NCBI GenBank assembly: GCA_024291935.2
Contig: CM044316.1
Span: 78,632,501 to 78,696,500 of the forward strand
DNA: 64,000 nt
Reading direction: 5' to 3'
Source of the DNA: Okapia johnstoni
Taxonomy: Eukaryota; Chordata; Mammalia; Artiodactyla; Giraffidae
In this document: positions 12,011-24,884 of the stretch, piece by piece
Layout of the letters: each line of letters starts with the position of its first letter
Numbering within the stretch: position 1 is the first letter of the stretch
Made by a program: the position numbers and the translations under genes
The notes under the pieces: model-generated
What the model was told of the DNA's origin: nothing
The model's database searches: none
The model's input: the letters and a program-made list of their open reading frames with translations, nothing else

Positions 12011-13053
12011 TGGGTCTCTAATCTTACTTTGACTACTAATTGGCCATGTGAACATAAACATAATCAGGAAATATTTATTGCAAACTTATTATCTAGATTT
12101 TTTTTAAGTAATTGCCAATAAAATAATGAACTATATACTTAGTCTCCTGAGTTTTCACTAAATCTATTCCACTTAATCAGGTTATTTTCCTTAGGTTGAA
12201 ATATTATTTAAAATATAAGTGAAGCACATTGGATGGTAGTTGTTAAACTTCCTCTGATAGCACTAATCTGAGAAGTTATGTGGTAACTTTGTGAAAGTCT
12301 ACAAACTATTAATCAGTTCCATCTCATTAAGAGTAACTCAGAATAAATGTTGGGGTGTAACTCTGGGGATTTTAAATTGCTTATTAATGTTAAGTTTACA
12401 TGAAAAGCATAGAATGCAAAGTAACAGCCAAGACTACTGGTGTCTATTCACTAAAAGCTGGTATTTATGCTGGCATTGGCGTGTTTGTACTTTAATACAT
12501 CTCCCTTACCTGTTCATTCATTTTATTCACTAGAATATGAGCTATTCTAGATACTAAACACTGAAAAATAATCATGAGGTTAACACTAAAAATAGGGCAT
12601 ATACTAGATAACAGTTTGATTATCTTCCTGGAAATTGGGAGAAAATGGATAATGAAGAATCAGTTTTGACGCTCAACATTTGAAAACCTCCGCAGTAGAA
12701 ATTAAGGTAAATCTGAATTGTCACTCTAGTTTTTACTTATTAAAAAAAAAAAAGGAGTATTTCAACTTGTTTATTCATTTACCTGTCACGTTTTTATCTT
12801 TGAGTGCAAATCACACGTGTTTCATAGAAACATAATTCTTTAAGAACTTCTTCTTTCCCAACAATGGGGAGCTAGGTCTGGGGGTTACAAGAAAACTGGA
12901 GATCAGGACAGACATATGAAGGCCGTGGTCCATCTAACATAGTAACTACAGCTGGGTGTAAAATTTTCATGTTTGCTGGATGTTAAAAATGGAAATCATT
13001 ATAAGGCCATAGACTATGTACAAAAAAGATAATTGTGAGGCTAAAGGCTCAGA
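12011..13053. other. Unrecognised AT-rich sequence
   Basis: No gene or repeat family recognised. It contains a 12-base A run at about 12742. Confidence 0.5.
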
Positions 13054-13085
13054 TATGTATGTATGTGTATGTATGTATATATACA
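13054..13085. repeat. (TATG)n microsatellite
   Basis: Seven to eight units with one tgtg interruption, ending in a short (TA)n. Confidence 0.85.
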
Positions 13086-15704
13086 TGGAAAGAGCGAGAG
13101 AAAGGAGAGTCGTGGCCAAGTCAACAGGAATATGTTTATCAGCCATAACACGCATATATGAACATTCTATTGCTATTCTGACAGTCATAGAAGGAAGACT
13201 CCAGAACTAAAAATTATGATGCAACAAAAGGAGCAGATTTAGTTTTCCCTCCTTTCAGTAAATATCCCTCATTCATTTTATCCATCAGTTCTAGGAAAAC
13301 TTTCTTTTGAGAGCTTTTGTTCTCGGCTTGGTGAAGCTATACCGGTAGCGCTGTCTCAGCAGGAAACTGTCTTCTTGCTGAGGGGCCGCCAATTATTTGT
13401 AGTGAAACTATAACAGAAGAATAAATATTACATGTTGATAGATACTTGTCAGGAAAGGAAAAGAGGTGCTTTCAATGGGGCTTGTCAGACACAAAAACCT
13501 TCAGCAAATCTGCATTTTCAATGGCAAAGTGGCTAGAATTCTCCAGCTGCTCCACTGGTGAACCTCACGATTTATCTCATAAATTTAAATTATAGATGAC
13601 ATAGCACTGGAATGGAAATAGATGACACCTTTAAAAATAAATCTAGTGCAACATTTGGGAAAAGGAATCACACATTTCAAAGGGGGAAAAAATAAAGTTC
13701 CGATGTGCCAAAACAGAGTTTTTATTTATTGTCCTATTTACTATTCTCTGTCTAAAATTAGCCTCTCTCTTACTTTTCCTTTTAGTCCCCTTTATAAGAC
13801 ATGCTGTGGAGGAGCTCTGGAAGTTTTGTGCAGCTCAAGGAGTAAGCCGGTTGCAACTATAACAAAAAGCTTGCCAAGGTTGAGAGCCAAACTGGCAAGG
13901 TTTTCTGTCATGTCAGCGTTTAAGTATTATTGCAATGTTATCGTATCACTGAAGAAAGGGGAGCAGGAAAACAGCAGCGCCAAATGCTTAGGAACATTTG
14001 AAGGAAAGTGTGTACCTAGCTTCAATAGAGAGTTTGGCAGTAGAGGACAGGGTTTAGCTTTAATAGGAACCAGTCAATTCAACTTTAATTCGATCACATG
14101 AAACTGTGCTTTTAAAATTTATTGCAGGAGATCTTGATTCCCGCAGTCTTTCTGAATCCGATAGTAGTAAAGAATAATAAAGAATATAAGTGTGAAAATC
14201 TATCCCACCAGATGAGTACCTACACGTGCTAAAAGGAAATTTTCACTGGTCAGAGCAGGACGAATGAATTTTTCTTGAAGGGAAACTTCAAAGCAATACA
14301 TTTGAGATCTCCCCAACCCCTCTTCATGAAGGCATTGACATGTCCAGGTAAAAGTCAATGAAAATTTGGACATTTGTCATGACAAAACACAATAGAGTTC
14401 ATGATTTGAGCAAATATTTTACCAGCATTAAAAAACACAAAGATGAAAGCAAGCCGCAGAAGCAAAATGAATTAACCTCTCACTAACATTAACATGTTTG
14501 CTGGAGAGTGGAGAGACTTTCAGCAACATTTTGATCATTCCTTGTGAGGTGTTATGAAAGATGTGCTGCACTAGATTGGAGACTTTTTTTTTCTTGTTCC
14601 TAACCGAGTGACATCCAGAGGGGGTGACATACAGGAACACGAGCTCTCCAAAAACAACTTTTCCCTCCGCTACTGATGCTTTCTGTTCTTCTTCTCAGGT
14701 CAGCCATGGAAGTACACATAAACGATTAAGGGGATTTCAGCATTGAAGCGGTGTATTTAATAGCTCTACCCACAGTTACTATTTGCCTCACTTGCTTTCC
14801 AATTCCCTGTAGCTAGAGTCAAATATATTCTCACCCAGTGATCAGTGTCAGTTTTCAAGTGACACTCTGCATGTGGAGCTCAGGAAAACCAAACACCTAC
14901 AGGAATGTGTTGAAGAAATGGGATAGCAAGGCCGCCAAGTGACTCAGTCTCTGCTTCCATTCCCTGGAGTTTATCAACTTTGTTAATGGGGTATATGTGC
15001 TGAGAATTATGTAACATTAAACATGGGGAACATTTCCTGGAGACATTTTTCATTCTTCCTCAAAGCCGATGCATTGATGAGTCTAGTGTCCAGGTAAAAC
15101 ACCACCCTCTAGTGTACATCTCTCAATTACGCTTCTGTGACTCCTCTGATGATAATGATAGTCAAGAACATTAAAGTAAGCGTTGCAATGAAGGTCATTT
15201 CCTATGAATTAATCCTTAGGGCAGTACACACAAGGCTGACCTGAATGGTAGGTGATATGTGACTTACTGGTGCCGTCACAGTAACTGTTGATTTGCAGTC
15301 AAAATGAAGTCAACAGTTGGACAGAAAAAAAGAGTCCAGCAAAGCTCATCAATTTCACAAGTATTTAGTGAGAATTTGATTTGGGACCAGATGTGTATGG
15401 TATATGTTCAATGACACAACAAGGATGATAATCACTGAAGCTATGAATGAGAAGAAAAGTATTCCAAGAGATGAACGTCCTCTGAGAAAACATCCTCTGA
15501 GAAATGCCTACTCTTTGGGCAACTTGCTCTTAAGGTAACTTGCTGTGATCAGGGTAGCATTCGATTACCTAAAGAAAATGAAAACGTAACTAGCAGAAAC
15601 ATAAAACTGTTTCTCAGAAACCCTCAAGATAATCAATAAAATATGAATTATCTAAGTTCATAAGGAGAAACATAAACTTTTTAAAGTTTAGAATAGAATC
15701 TTTT
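13086..15704. other. Repeat-poor 2.6-kb stretch holding a 159-codon open frame
   Basis: No transposon relic was recognised in this interval, the longest such block in the left third of the window. Plus-strand 13622-14101 is open for 159 codons, preceded internally by a pyrimidine tract ending in AG (about 13765-13783) that could imitate a splice acceptor. The predicted protein has no domain, repeat or signal I recognise and its composition is not protein-like (many Ser, Lys, Asn, Phe). Either a chance frame or a conserved non-coding element is possible. Confidence 0.4.
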
Positions 15705-15900
15705 TTGATAGCTCGGTTGGTCAAGAATCCACCTGCAATGCAGGAGACCCCAGTTCAATTCCTGGGTCAGGAAGATCCGCTGCAGAAGGGATAGACTACG
15801 CACTCCAGTACTCTGGCCTGTAGAATTCCATGGACTGTATAGGCTCTGGAGTCCCAAAGAGTCAGACATGACTGAGCGGCTTTCACTTTCACTTTTTTTT
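15705..15900 (+). mobile_element. Bov-tA SINE (Bov-tA2-like)
   Basis: The head starts with 'gatagctcggttggtcaaga' rather than the 'ttccctggtggctcag' form. The degenerate B box is 'agttcaattcc'. The tail has an internal 'tggactgtataggctctgga' block and ends 'ggctttcactttcacttttt', all typical of the Bov-tA2 form. Confidence 0.88.
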
Positions 15901-16639
15901 GATGTTATATAGCCCGATTCCATGACAAAAAAAAGTAGATGGAGCAATTTAAAGCATTCTACAACTCTCTGGCATGGAAGGTTATTGGAAAATCCTGTGA
16001 AGATATTTGGCATTACTCTTCTCTCTTACAGAACTCAAAGAGACTGACTTCTTTTATTGAAGATATCCACAGCTCATTTCTACACTTGTGAACATCTCAG
16101 GAAACTTTTTTCTTAATCTTATCTGCCTTAAACTGTTGAAAGTAGATCTAGTCTGGCAGATAAAGACGTCAAGCATTCGAGAATATTAAAAATTGTGCCC
16201 ACAGGACATGGAATAAGTCAAATTCATACATTTTCCCATATACATTTCCCATTCCCATAATACCTTATTAAAACTCTTTCACTGGTATTTTCTAGTGGAA
16301 TCAAGAAGACCTAGTACCTCCAATTAACAAAAACATCATTGCTCACCAATACCACCTTTCAGCTATCACCAAGCTATTTAGATTTTTTGCTATTCACGGA
16401 TCTTCCCTCACACACCCACAGCTGTGACCTAATTGCCTCAAAAAATATTTGGAAGTGACTGCAATTAAAGGCTGCATGTGTGTGCATGTGCACATTTTAC
16501 CCAAGTTCCCATGTGGGAGCATAATGAACACCAGTGGAATGCAATGTGCTCAGAAAAATATTCCCCCCAAAGAAAAAGATAGTGAGTGACTTTGCCCTAG
16601 AAATCGTCTTCTTTCATAATTGAGAAATAAACGCAATCA
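15901..16639. other. Unrecognised unique sequence
   Basis: No gene, repeat family or strong simple repeat recognised. Confidence 0.5.
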
Positions 16640-16815
16640 GCACATTGGATGCCACAGGACCTAAATTTTCATCCTGGTTCTGATTCTGATTCTAACCACC
16701 TACGTGAGTTGAGAAAAAACTTTATGGACCCTCAGAGTCCCAGTTCTAACAATATGTGGATAGGACTAAATTAGTACAAAAACTCTTTCAAGTTGTAATA
16801 GCCTATGATTTACAA
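16640..16815 (+). mobile_element. Possible MIR remnant
   Basis: 'ttttcatcctggttctgatt', a divergent core and an 'aatatgtggataggactaaa' block follow MIR order, at low identity. Confidence 0.4.
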
Positions 16816-16904
16816 GTAGTTTAACAGTTTATGACTTTTTTGTAGCTTGACTCTCTAATATAAAAACTACTTCGGAAAATTTTAAGCTAACACTGGCTCC
16901 AAAA

Positions 16905-17097
16905 AGCAAAACAAAGTGAAGTCACTCAGTTGTGTCCGACCCTATTAGGCTGCAGCCCGCCAGGCTCCGTCCTTGAGATTCTCTAGGCAAGAATACTGGA
17001 CAGGGTTGCCATTTCCTTCTCCAGGGGATCTTCCCAACCCAGGGATCAAACCTGAGTCTCCCACATTTCAGGCAGACTCTTTACACTCTGAGCCACC
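16905..17097 (-). mobile_element. Bov-tA SINE, antisense
   Basis: Read on the minus strand the head ends with 'ggtggctcagagtgtaaaga' and runs through a 'gatcccctggagaaggaaat' block to the BovB-derived tail. Both ends are present. Confidence 0.88.
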
Positions 17098-17194
17098 GTT
17101 CAAAATTTTATGTATAACATCTAAAAGAAAAACCTTCAAGTAAATAATTCTACCTAAAGTCCATGCTTCCTTCTGTTGGTCTAATGCTGTGTAG

Positions 17195-17420
17195 CATTGC
17201 AGTTAGTAGGACAAGATATGAAATGAAGTTGCCTAGATTGAAACCCCAGATCTACTATCTTTAAATATCCCTGTGATATTTAACTTCTTTGTACCTTAGA
17301 TCTCTTACCAGTAATGTGGGCATAGCATAGCACCTCTTCTATTTTATAGGGTCATTTGGAGAAGCAGATGAAATTAAACATATAATGCTGTTAGCACAGA
17401 GTTTACAAATATTGAGAATC
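17195..17420 (+). mobile_element. MIR SINE remnant
   Basis: 'cctagattgaaaccccagat', 'tttaacttctttgtacctta', 'cttaccagtaatgtgggcat' and a 'cagatgaaattaaacatata' block follow MIR order from head to tail. Confidence 0.55.
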
Positions 17421-19861
17421 CATCAATTTTTAAATTATTACTACTACTCTAACAAAGAATAAATGAAACAATGAGAAAGGAAAATATACTTAATTATTTC
17501 AATAGAATTTTTGAAGAAACATTTTCAACCACATCAAATTGTTAATAATTTTAATTGTATCTCTACAATGAATATCAGTGATTAGAGATACAGGTAGCAG
17601 CAACTGGTCAACAATTCTAGTTTGCACTATGAAAGAGAGCATGTTTGAACTCATGGGGGAGGTTTCATTGAGACATAGTTAAGCTGTCAAGAATGGATAA
17701 TGGATAATAAATTAGGTATGAGGGCATTCGTTATAAAGGCATCCTTTCTCACTGTATTCTCAACAGCACATCCATAGGAGTAATTTGAACAAATAGCAGT
17801 CACACAAATATCTGCTACCACACATACCAAATGAAAGTGGGAAGAAAGGAACATTCCGACTGTGGTGAACATAGCAATCTACCCCAGGAAAACTATATTA
17901 TTTAGTTAATCCAACAATGTCGTTTGACAGTTTCTTTAAAAATAAGCAAAACAGTGCATTCTGAAATTTATCAAGTGATTTTTTTCAAATAAATATCCAT
18001 GCTGTGTTTGAATATTCTTTAAACCTTGACATTTATGTTGAGTTATAAACTTGCTATGAAAATGGAAACTTGGATTTCTCAAACGAAAACCTTTTGGAGT
18101 TGATAAATAATTCTCACCGCAACTTTATAGATTCTCTCCAAACTTCAAGTCCAAATGTCAGAGCTAGAGACTATGAAGACTGACAAAAGTAGAGGTTTTG
18201 TTGATGCTTTCTCTCCTATTACTGTTCTTATAAAGGTTTTATTCCAACTGAATGCAGCACATCATATGGTCTCTAGTTAGTACTGGCAGAGAAAAAATGA
18301 ATTTACAGAGTTCAGAGAGACTAAACAGAGATGATATGGCATGAGGATATCAGCTTCTACACATCTTTTTCTTACATTTAGCATTGTGCATACAACTAAG
18401 TGGGATTTGAGGAAAGAACATTATCTTAAAAGGGTACAAAAACACCCTGAAACTAAGTTAATATTTTGAGAACTCTCACAAAGAAATGGGGACTGAGGCT
18501 AAACCGAAACTGCTTTGTAATCAAGAGTTGTCCTTGTATTCATTGGCTCTACTGGGCACATTTAGCACAATTGATCAGGCTAACTTTGAGAAGGATCGTA
18601 AGGATATAAAGACTCCTGCAAAGCAGTAGGAAAATGAATAGCTGAATGGAGAAAATTGTACCACACATCTTCTTGTCCTATTACTGTTAACGCCAGCAGT
18701 CACAATCAGTAGTTTATTGTATAGGGCAATCTTGTTGATTAGAAACTGGATTCAAGTTCATCAGAATGGAATGGCATGTAACTCATCCCTTCTATTCCTA
18801 CAGAAATAACTTATGCATCTTTATAGACATTTTTATTTGTAGCACTATATTATGTCATAAAAACTGGCTTTGGGAATGTATATACTGCCTTGTCAATCAC
18901 TTGTGCCATTAGTTTCTTGAAAGAGATAGATAACAAGTCAGCAAAAATAAAAAAGTTTCACTTTGGCAAAGGAGACATTTCTATGCTATTTTTATTTAAA
19001 AATTTCAAAATATTTGTCTTGAAGTCCAATTGCTATGTCATATTATTCAGGCTACCTTCATATCAGAAAGTAGACACTTTGATAAAGGCTCCTACATATA
19101 ATTCTTAATTTAATGATCTAAAAGAAACAACCCTAAAGAAATGGAATAATGTGCTCAAAGTTACCAAGGAAGTCACTAGTAGAAAAACAATGCAAAGCCA
19201 AGAATTTTAAAGTTCATGGTCAGCCATTAACTCCTTTCTCTGACATGAAACATCAGTTCATTACCCTCAGTCCTGACCCAAAGAGCTGAAGATAAACAAA
19301 TTTAGTTGCTTGGCATCAAGACTGCAGAGCAAATTTGCTTTACTCTTGCTTCTTGAGCTGATCATTTCAAGGGCCTTGCAGATCATGCAACCCTTAAAAC
19401 CAGCAACTGTCCACAAATACTAACTTAGATCAAAAAAAAATGTTGCTATTCAAATACTAAATACAAAGCCATTTCAGTAGAAATATTATAATAACCATAG
19501 TAATTATTACTTAATAAATATTGATGTATGGCTATGTTAGAAACAGTTTTAAATGTGTTGCATATCTTAACTTGAAGAACATGGAGAAGAGGTGAAAATT
19601 GTACACTGCAAATATATTGAGTATTTAAGAAGGGACAGAATATATACATGAAGAAATATACATGAAAAAGCAAAAAAATGATTATTGGGTTAATGCATGA
19701 GGGAAATAAGACAGCAAATGTGCATACATCTTCATTAAAAAATATATATGAATATTTATATAAGCTTTCCTTTCAATGATCATAAAACACTTAATTTCAC
19801 ATTCTCTTCCAAGTTTTTTGAAGATTGAATGAATACAAGTATGTTTTTCCTTATATAAAAA
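17421..19861. other. Unrecognised AT-rich unique sequence
   Basis: About 2.4 kb with no repeat family, gene or strong simple repeat recognised. Confidence 0.5.
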
Positions 19862-21681
19862 AAATAAAAACATCCAATTATGATAAAAAAAAAAAAAACT
19901 CTCCAAAAAGTGGGCATAGAGTGAACACAACTCAACATAATAAAGGCCATATATGACAAACTCATAAGCTAACATCATATTCAACAGTGAAAAGCTGAAA
20001 GCATTCCAATATTTGGAAGAAGACAAGGATGCCCATTCTTAACCACTTTTAAACACAGGGAAATCCTAGCCACAGCAATCAGAGAAGAAAAAGAAAGAAA
20101 AGGAATCCAAACTAGAAAGGAAGAAGTCAAACGGTCACCATTTGCAGATGTCATGATACTATATATAGAACATCCTAAACAGGTCAACAGAAAACTATTA
20201 ACAACTCATCAGTGAAGTTGGTAAAGTTGTAGAATACAAAACTAATACACAGGAACCTGTTACATTTCTGCACACTAACCCTGAAATAATATAAAGAGAA
20301 ATTAAGGAAACAATGCCATTTACCATAGCATCTAAAAGAATAAAATACCTAGAAATAAATATACCTAAGGAGGTAAAACACCTGTACTCAAAAAACTATA
20401 AGATGCTGATGAAAAAAATTGAAGGCAATAAAAATAGATGTAAACATACATCATGTTCTCAGATTGGAAGAATATTGTTAAAATGACCATATTACCCAAG
20501 GCAATCTACAGAACCAATGCAATCCCTAGCAAATTACCAATGATATTTTTCATAGAATATGAAGAAAAAATTTTTTTTAATTTGTATGGAAACACAAAAG
20601 ACACTGAATAGCCAAAATAATCTTGACAAAGAAGAATGGAGATGGAGGAATCATATGCCTTGACTTCAGACTATATTATGAAGCTAAAGTAATTGAAACA
20701 GGATGGTATTTGCACAAAAACAAGACACATGAATCAATGGATCAGGATATAAAGCCCAGAAATAAATCCACTTACTTATGGTCGATTAATCTAAAAGAAA
20801 GGAGACAAGAATATACAATGGAGACAAGACTCCGTTCAGTAAGTGGTACTGGGAGAACTGGACAGCTACACGTGAAAGAATAAAATTAGAACATCCTAAT
20901 AATTTATACAAAAATAAACTGAAATTGGGATTAAAGATTATAAGAATGGATACTATAAAACTCCTAAAAAAATACAGGCAGAGCCCTCTTTAACATAAAC
21001 GGCAGCAATGATTCTTCAGATCTGGACCTAAATGAAAGGAAATTAAACTAATTTGTGGAACTAATTAAACTTGAAAGCTTCTGAAAAGCAAAGGAAATGA
21101 AAAGGCAACCTACAGAATGGGGGAAAATATTTCCAAAGATGTGAGGGACAAGGGATTAATTTCCAAAATATACAAATAACTCATATAACTCAATATGAAA
21201 GAAAAAAACAAGTGACCCAATTAAAAATGGGCAAAAGAACTGAATAGACATTTATACAAAGAAGACATACAGATGGCCAACAGGCACATGAAAAGACCCT
21301 CAATATTGCTAATTATTAGAGAAATGCAAATCAAAACCACAATAAATTATCTTTCCACTCTGGTCAGAATGATCATCACCAAAAATGTTGATAATGAATA
21401 TTGGAGAGGGTGTGGAGAAAAGGGAACCCTCCTACACTGTTGGTGGGAATGTAAATTGGTACAGCTACTATGGAGAACACTATGGGGCTTCCTTAAAAAA
21501 CTAAAAAGAGATTGACCATATGACCCAGCAATCCCACTCCTGGGCATATATCTGGAAAAGACAAAAACTCCAACACAAAAAGATGAATGCACTCCAATGT
21601 TCAGAGCAGCACTATTTACAATAGTCAAACCATGGAAACAACCTAAATGTCCATTGACAGATGAATGGATAAAGAAGGTGT

Positions 21682-21898
21682 CCATGCATTTGTCACTTCA
21701 GTCATGTCCGACTCTTGGTGACCCCATGAACTGTAGCCTGCCAGGCTCCTCTGTCCATGGAATTCTCCAGGCAAGAATACTGGAGTGAGTTGCTATGCCA
21801 TCCTTAGGGGATCTTCCCAACTCAGGAAGCAAACCCAAGTCTCTTATGTCTCCTGCATTGGCAGGCAGGTTCTATACCACTAGCACCACCTGGAAGCC
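21682..21898 (-). mobile_element. Bov-tA SINE nested in L1, antisense
   Basis: It interrupts the L1 exactly after the 'gaatggataaagaag' segment. The minus-strand head is the 'ggtggtgctagtgg' variant and the tail ends near 'catgactgaagtgacaaatg'. It postdates the L1. Confidence 0.92.
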
Positions 21899-21899
21899 T

Positions 21900-21943
21900 A
21901 CACACACAAACACACACATACCCATATACACACACACACACAA
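21900..21943. repeat. (CA)n microsatellite at L1/SINE junction
   Basis: Imperfect CA and TA repeats lie where the L1 3' UTR normally carries a short 'tatatacacaatgg' run. The run has expanded beside the SINE insertion point. Confidence 0.9.
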
Positions 21944-22225
21944 TGGGATATTATTTAGCCATAAAAAAGAATGAAAAAATGCCACTTGTAGCAACATGGA
22001 TGGATCTAGAGATTACCAAATTAAGTGAAGTCAGACAGAAAACAAAAATATTAGACAAACCCATATAGAATCTAAAAATAATGATATAAAATCTTTAAAA
22101 AAATGATTTATAATACAGAAATAGATTCACAGGCACAAAAAACAAACTCGTGATTACCAAGGAGGAAAGTGAGGGGTGAGGTAAATTAGAGATTTGGGAT
22201 TAACAGAAACACACCAGTATATACA

Positions 22226-22433
22226 GGGACTCTCTGGTGTCTCAGATGGTAAAGAATCTGCCTGCAACGCAAGAGCTCTAGGCTCAAGTCCTGGGTCGAG
22301 AAGATCCCCTGGAGAAAGGAATGGCTACCCACTCCAGTGTTCTTGCCTGGAGAATCCCATGGACAGAGGAACCTGGTGGGCTACAGTCCGTGGGGTTGCA
22401 AAGAGTTGGAAATAACTGAAGTGACTTAGCACA
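22226..22433 (+). mobile_element. Bov-tA SINE nested in L1 3' UTR
   Basis: Starts 'gggactctctggtgtctcag', has a degenerate B box, and ends 'gaagtgacttagcacata'. L1 3' UTR sequence resumes directly afterwards at 'aaataaactagggcctactg'. Confidence 0.92.
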
Positions 22434-22633
22434 TAAATAAACTAGGGCCTACTGTATCGCACAAGGAACTATATTCAATATCTTATTACAACCTACAGCA
22501 GAAAAGAATCTGAGAAAATATATATGTATAACTGAATCACATGTGTATGTGTATATATACATATATATATATATGAATCATTTTGCTGTACACTTGAAAC
22601 ACTGTAAATCAACTATATACTTAAAAAAAAAGT

Positions 22634-23065
22634 AAAAACAGAAAGCTTAAAGATCATAAAGTCATTGCCTCTTCTTAAAGCAAAAAAAAAAAAAATTAGT
22701 CATATAACTAGCTCATAAGTTTCAGTTTAATATCCTTTCAATTTGTCATACTTTCAAACCAGATGTTGTGTGTATGAGCATGCATGTGAAATTTCAGCAT
22801 CATAATTCAACTAGTACACCCGTTAACACTGCAGAGACGATTTGTATCAAAATTAAACTGCTAAGTAATAGTTACTTTACCAATCCAGCAACTTAATAAC
22901 CATCAATTACCTGGGGCTCACCCTAAGGGTTCTGATGACTAAGTTTCGCAGGGAAAGGTCAAGGAACACAGCCTCAATTTTCCTGCTCAGAGAAGCACTA
23001 TGTAACAACAGAGCACTAAAGACATTCCAAGAAAAATGAATGAATCCAGGTATTTCAAAATTTAG
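22634..23065. other. Unrecognised sequence with a poly-A run
   Basis: A run of about 14 A lies at 22681-22695. No repeat family recognised. Confidence 0.5.
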
Positions 23066-23066
23066 C

Positions 23067-23283
23067 ATCTTCTAGGCACTAGTGGTAAAGAATCTGCCTG
23101 CCAACACAGGGGGCTCAAGAGACACAGGTTCAATTGCTGGGTCAGGAAGATCCCCTGGAAGAGGGAATGGCAACCCACTCCAGTAGGTTTGCCTAGAAAA
23201 CCCCACGGGCAGAGGAGCCTGGTGGGATACAGTGCACGGGGCCAAAGAGTCAAACAGGACTGAGCATTGTGACTAAGCACAAT
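23067..23283 (+). mobile_element. Bov-tA SINE
   Basis: A 'ggcactagtggtaaagaatc' head, 'gggtcaggaagatcccctgg' block, 'agaggagcctggtgggatac' block and a 'gtgactaagcac' end. The first bases of the head are degenerate. Confidence 0.88.
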
Positions 23284-24289
23284 GTGGCATGATGTGTAAT
23301 TTTAATACTGATTTTATTTTAAAACATGACATGACTTGAATCTTGCTAGAAAGACTGCAAATTTCATGTATAACTTCTTTAAGTATATTTGGTTGTCCCA
23401 TTATAGGAAGACTGTCCTGTGGTCTTTCAAATCCTGTAGATTTACTTAGGGGAATAAAAAGTTCACAGTGAGAACAATAGTTCCAGACACCACAGATGGA
23501 AATTTAAATGTGGTGTGATACTGCACATCAGGAGCCAGCTAAGGTAACTGTGTTGCAATCTGCGAGTTACTCCTGTGAAAAGATCCCTTGGCATTTTCTT
23601 AACAAGAGCAGAGTGTTAGTGCCAGTGTTTTTGCTTCCTTCCATTTTTCAGTGTGTGAGCTTTAACCACGAATACTTTCTACATTTCATATCTGAAATGA
23701 CTTTTAGGTTATGTAATTCACATTAATATTTTTCCTTTAACATACATTTCAGTGATGGCAACACAGACCATATTAGGTGTTTATGAGATTTCTCAGGAAA
23801 TATTTTGTTCTGCTCTTGAGCTACAGTAAACACCAGTCTTACATATTTTTTTTTAACCAAGGTCCTGATTTCATTTTCTCACATTATCCAGTGTTTAATC
23901 AACTTAAATATTTTCATGTAATTGAACCAAATTCAAGACAGGTACAAATAAAAGCAAAATAGAGGAGATTAGGTAAAGGATCACACACACACATACCACA
24001 TAACACAATATCTGGCAGCATATTGAATCATTTATCTTAAATTTTTTTTGCATAGGAAAATAAGCTCTATATTGTAATACATATTTGTATACTGTAAATA
24101 TATAATTAATCACCTTATCAACACTTTCAATACTCCTTAATCTAATGAAAGCTAAGCAAGTCATTGACACATTGATTTGTTTAGTATGTAAATTTCAAAG
24201 ATAAAATGTCTTGAAGATTAAATCTGAAAGTCATATTTTAGAATTTTAAATATCAACAATAAAAATACACAAGTAATATCAAAATTTGA
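23284..24289. other. Unrecognised AT-rich sequence
   Basis: No gene or repeat family recognised. A short (CA)n run lies at about 23981-23993. Confidence 0.5.
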
Positions 24290-24884
24290 TATCGGGCTTC
24301 CAGTTTCCACAATGGCTCGTAAGAACCTTGGAAGTCACCAGTTCATTCTAACAAAAATGAAAAACTGAACAAACTGAAAAATCAATAATTCTTCTTAGAT
24401 CAATAAAACTGAGGTCACAGGGACCACTGCCCTACATATTAGAAAGACACACAAAAACAGTGACTCACAAGCCACTGGAGCAAACTATCACCACAAGCCA
24501 CTCATGAACAAAATATCTGTAGGAACCAGTGGGGTGTATGCAGAGGGAAGGGAAACCTGAATTGTAATTGACAAATTATTGGAGACTCAGTGTGGACTAC
24601 TCAGAGTTTCAACGTCCAGGGGAATCTAGTAACTGGGGTGGCTCTACACGTCTGTGAGTTTAGGTACCAGGTACCAGGAGTTCAACCTGGATCTCTCTGT
24701 AAATGTCTGACAAAACACCCCTCATGCTTACAGCAGCCGAGGAAAAAACGACTATTTTGAAACACACCAGTACATTCTGTTCTTCCTAACAAAGTCCGCC
24801 CTAAGGAGAAACTGTTGAAGCAGAATCTAACCTGCTGAGGTTCTATCAAGAGACTAACTGAACTAAAGGTAGGGAAATAACTCC
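24290..24884 (+). other. Possible ancient L1-related sequence
   Basis: Moderately GC-rich sequence directly upstream of a clear old L1 3' end. The 'gcttccagtttccacaatgg' start and following A-rich region hint at an old L1 5' region, but I cannot place it with confidence. Confidence 0.25.

Larger units (their letters stand above)
19862..22633 (+). mobile_element. 5'-truncated L1 LINE (ORF2 RT to 3' end) with two nested SINEs
   Basis: The sequence starts within ORF2 upstream of the palm and runs to the 3' UTR and A-rich end. Recognisable blocks are 'aaaaagtgggcatagagtga', the palm, 'agaatatacaatggagacaa', 'tggagagggtgtggagaaaa', 'ctgttggtgggaatgtaaat', and the 3' UTR 'acatggatggatctagagat' and 'gggaactatattcaat'-type blocks. 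At the catalytic palm (20141-20152) the expected FADD reads FADV, so the second aspartate is lost. Frames are broken throughout. Two Bov SINEs interrupt it. Confidence 0.9.

Noticed and set aside
13765..13783. Splice acceptor
   Set aside because: A pyrimidine tract ending in AG is common by chance, and no matching donor or coding exon was found.
13622..14101. 159-codon frame as a coding exon
   Set aside because: No domain, no supporting splice structure that I can defend and a composition typical of random AT-rich translation; kept only as a region to check.
22194..22415. 73-codon plus-strand frame as a small protein
   Set aside because: It is a translation of a Bov-tA SINE; similar peptides arise from the SINEs at 35.0 and 50.2 kb.
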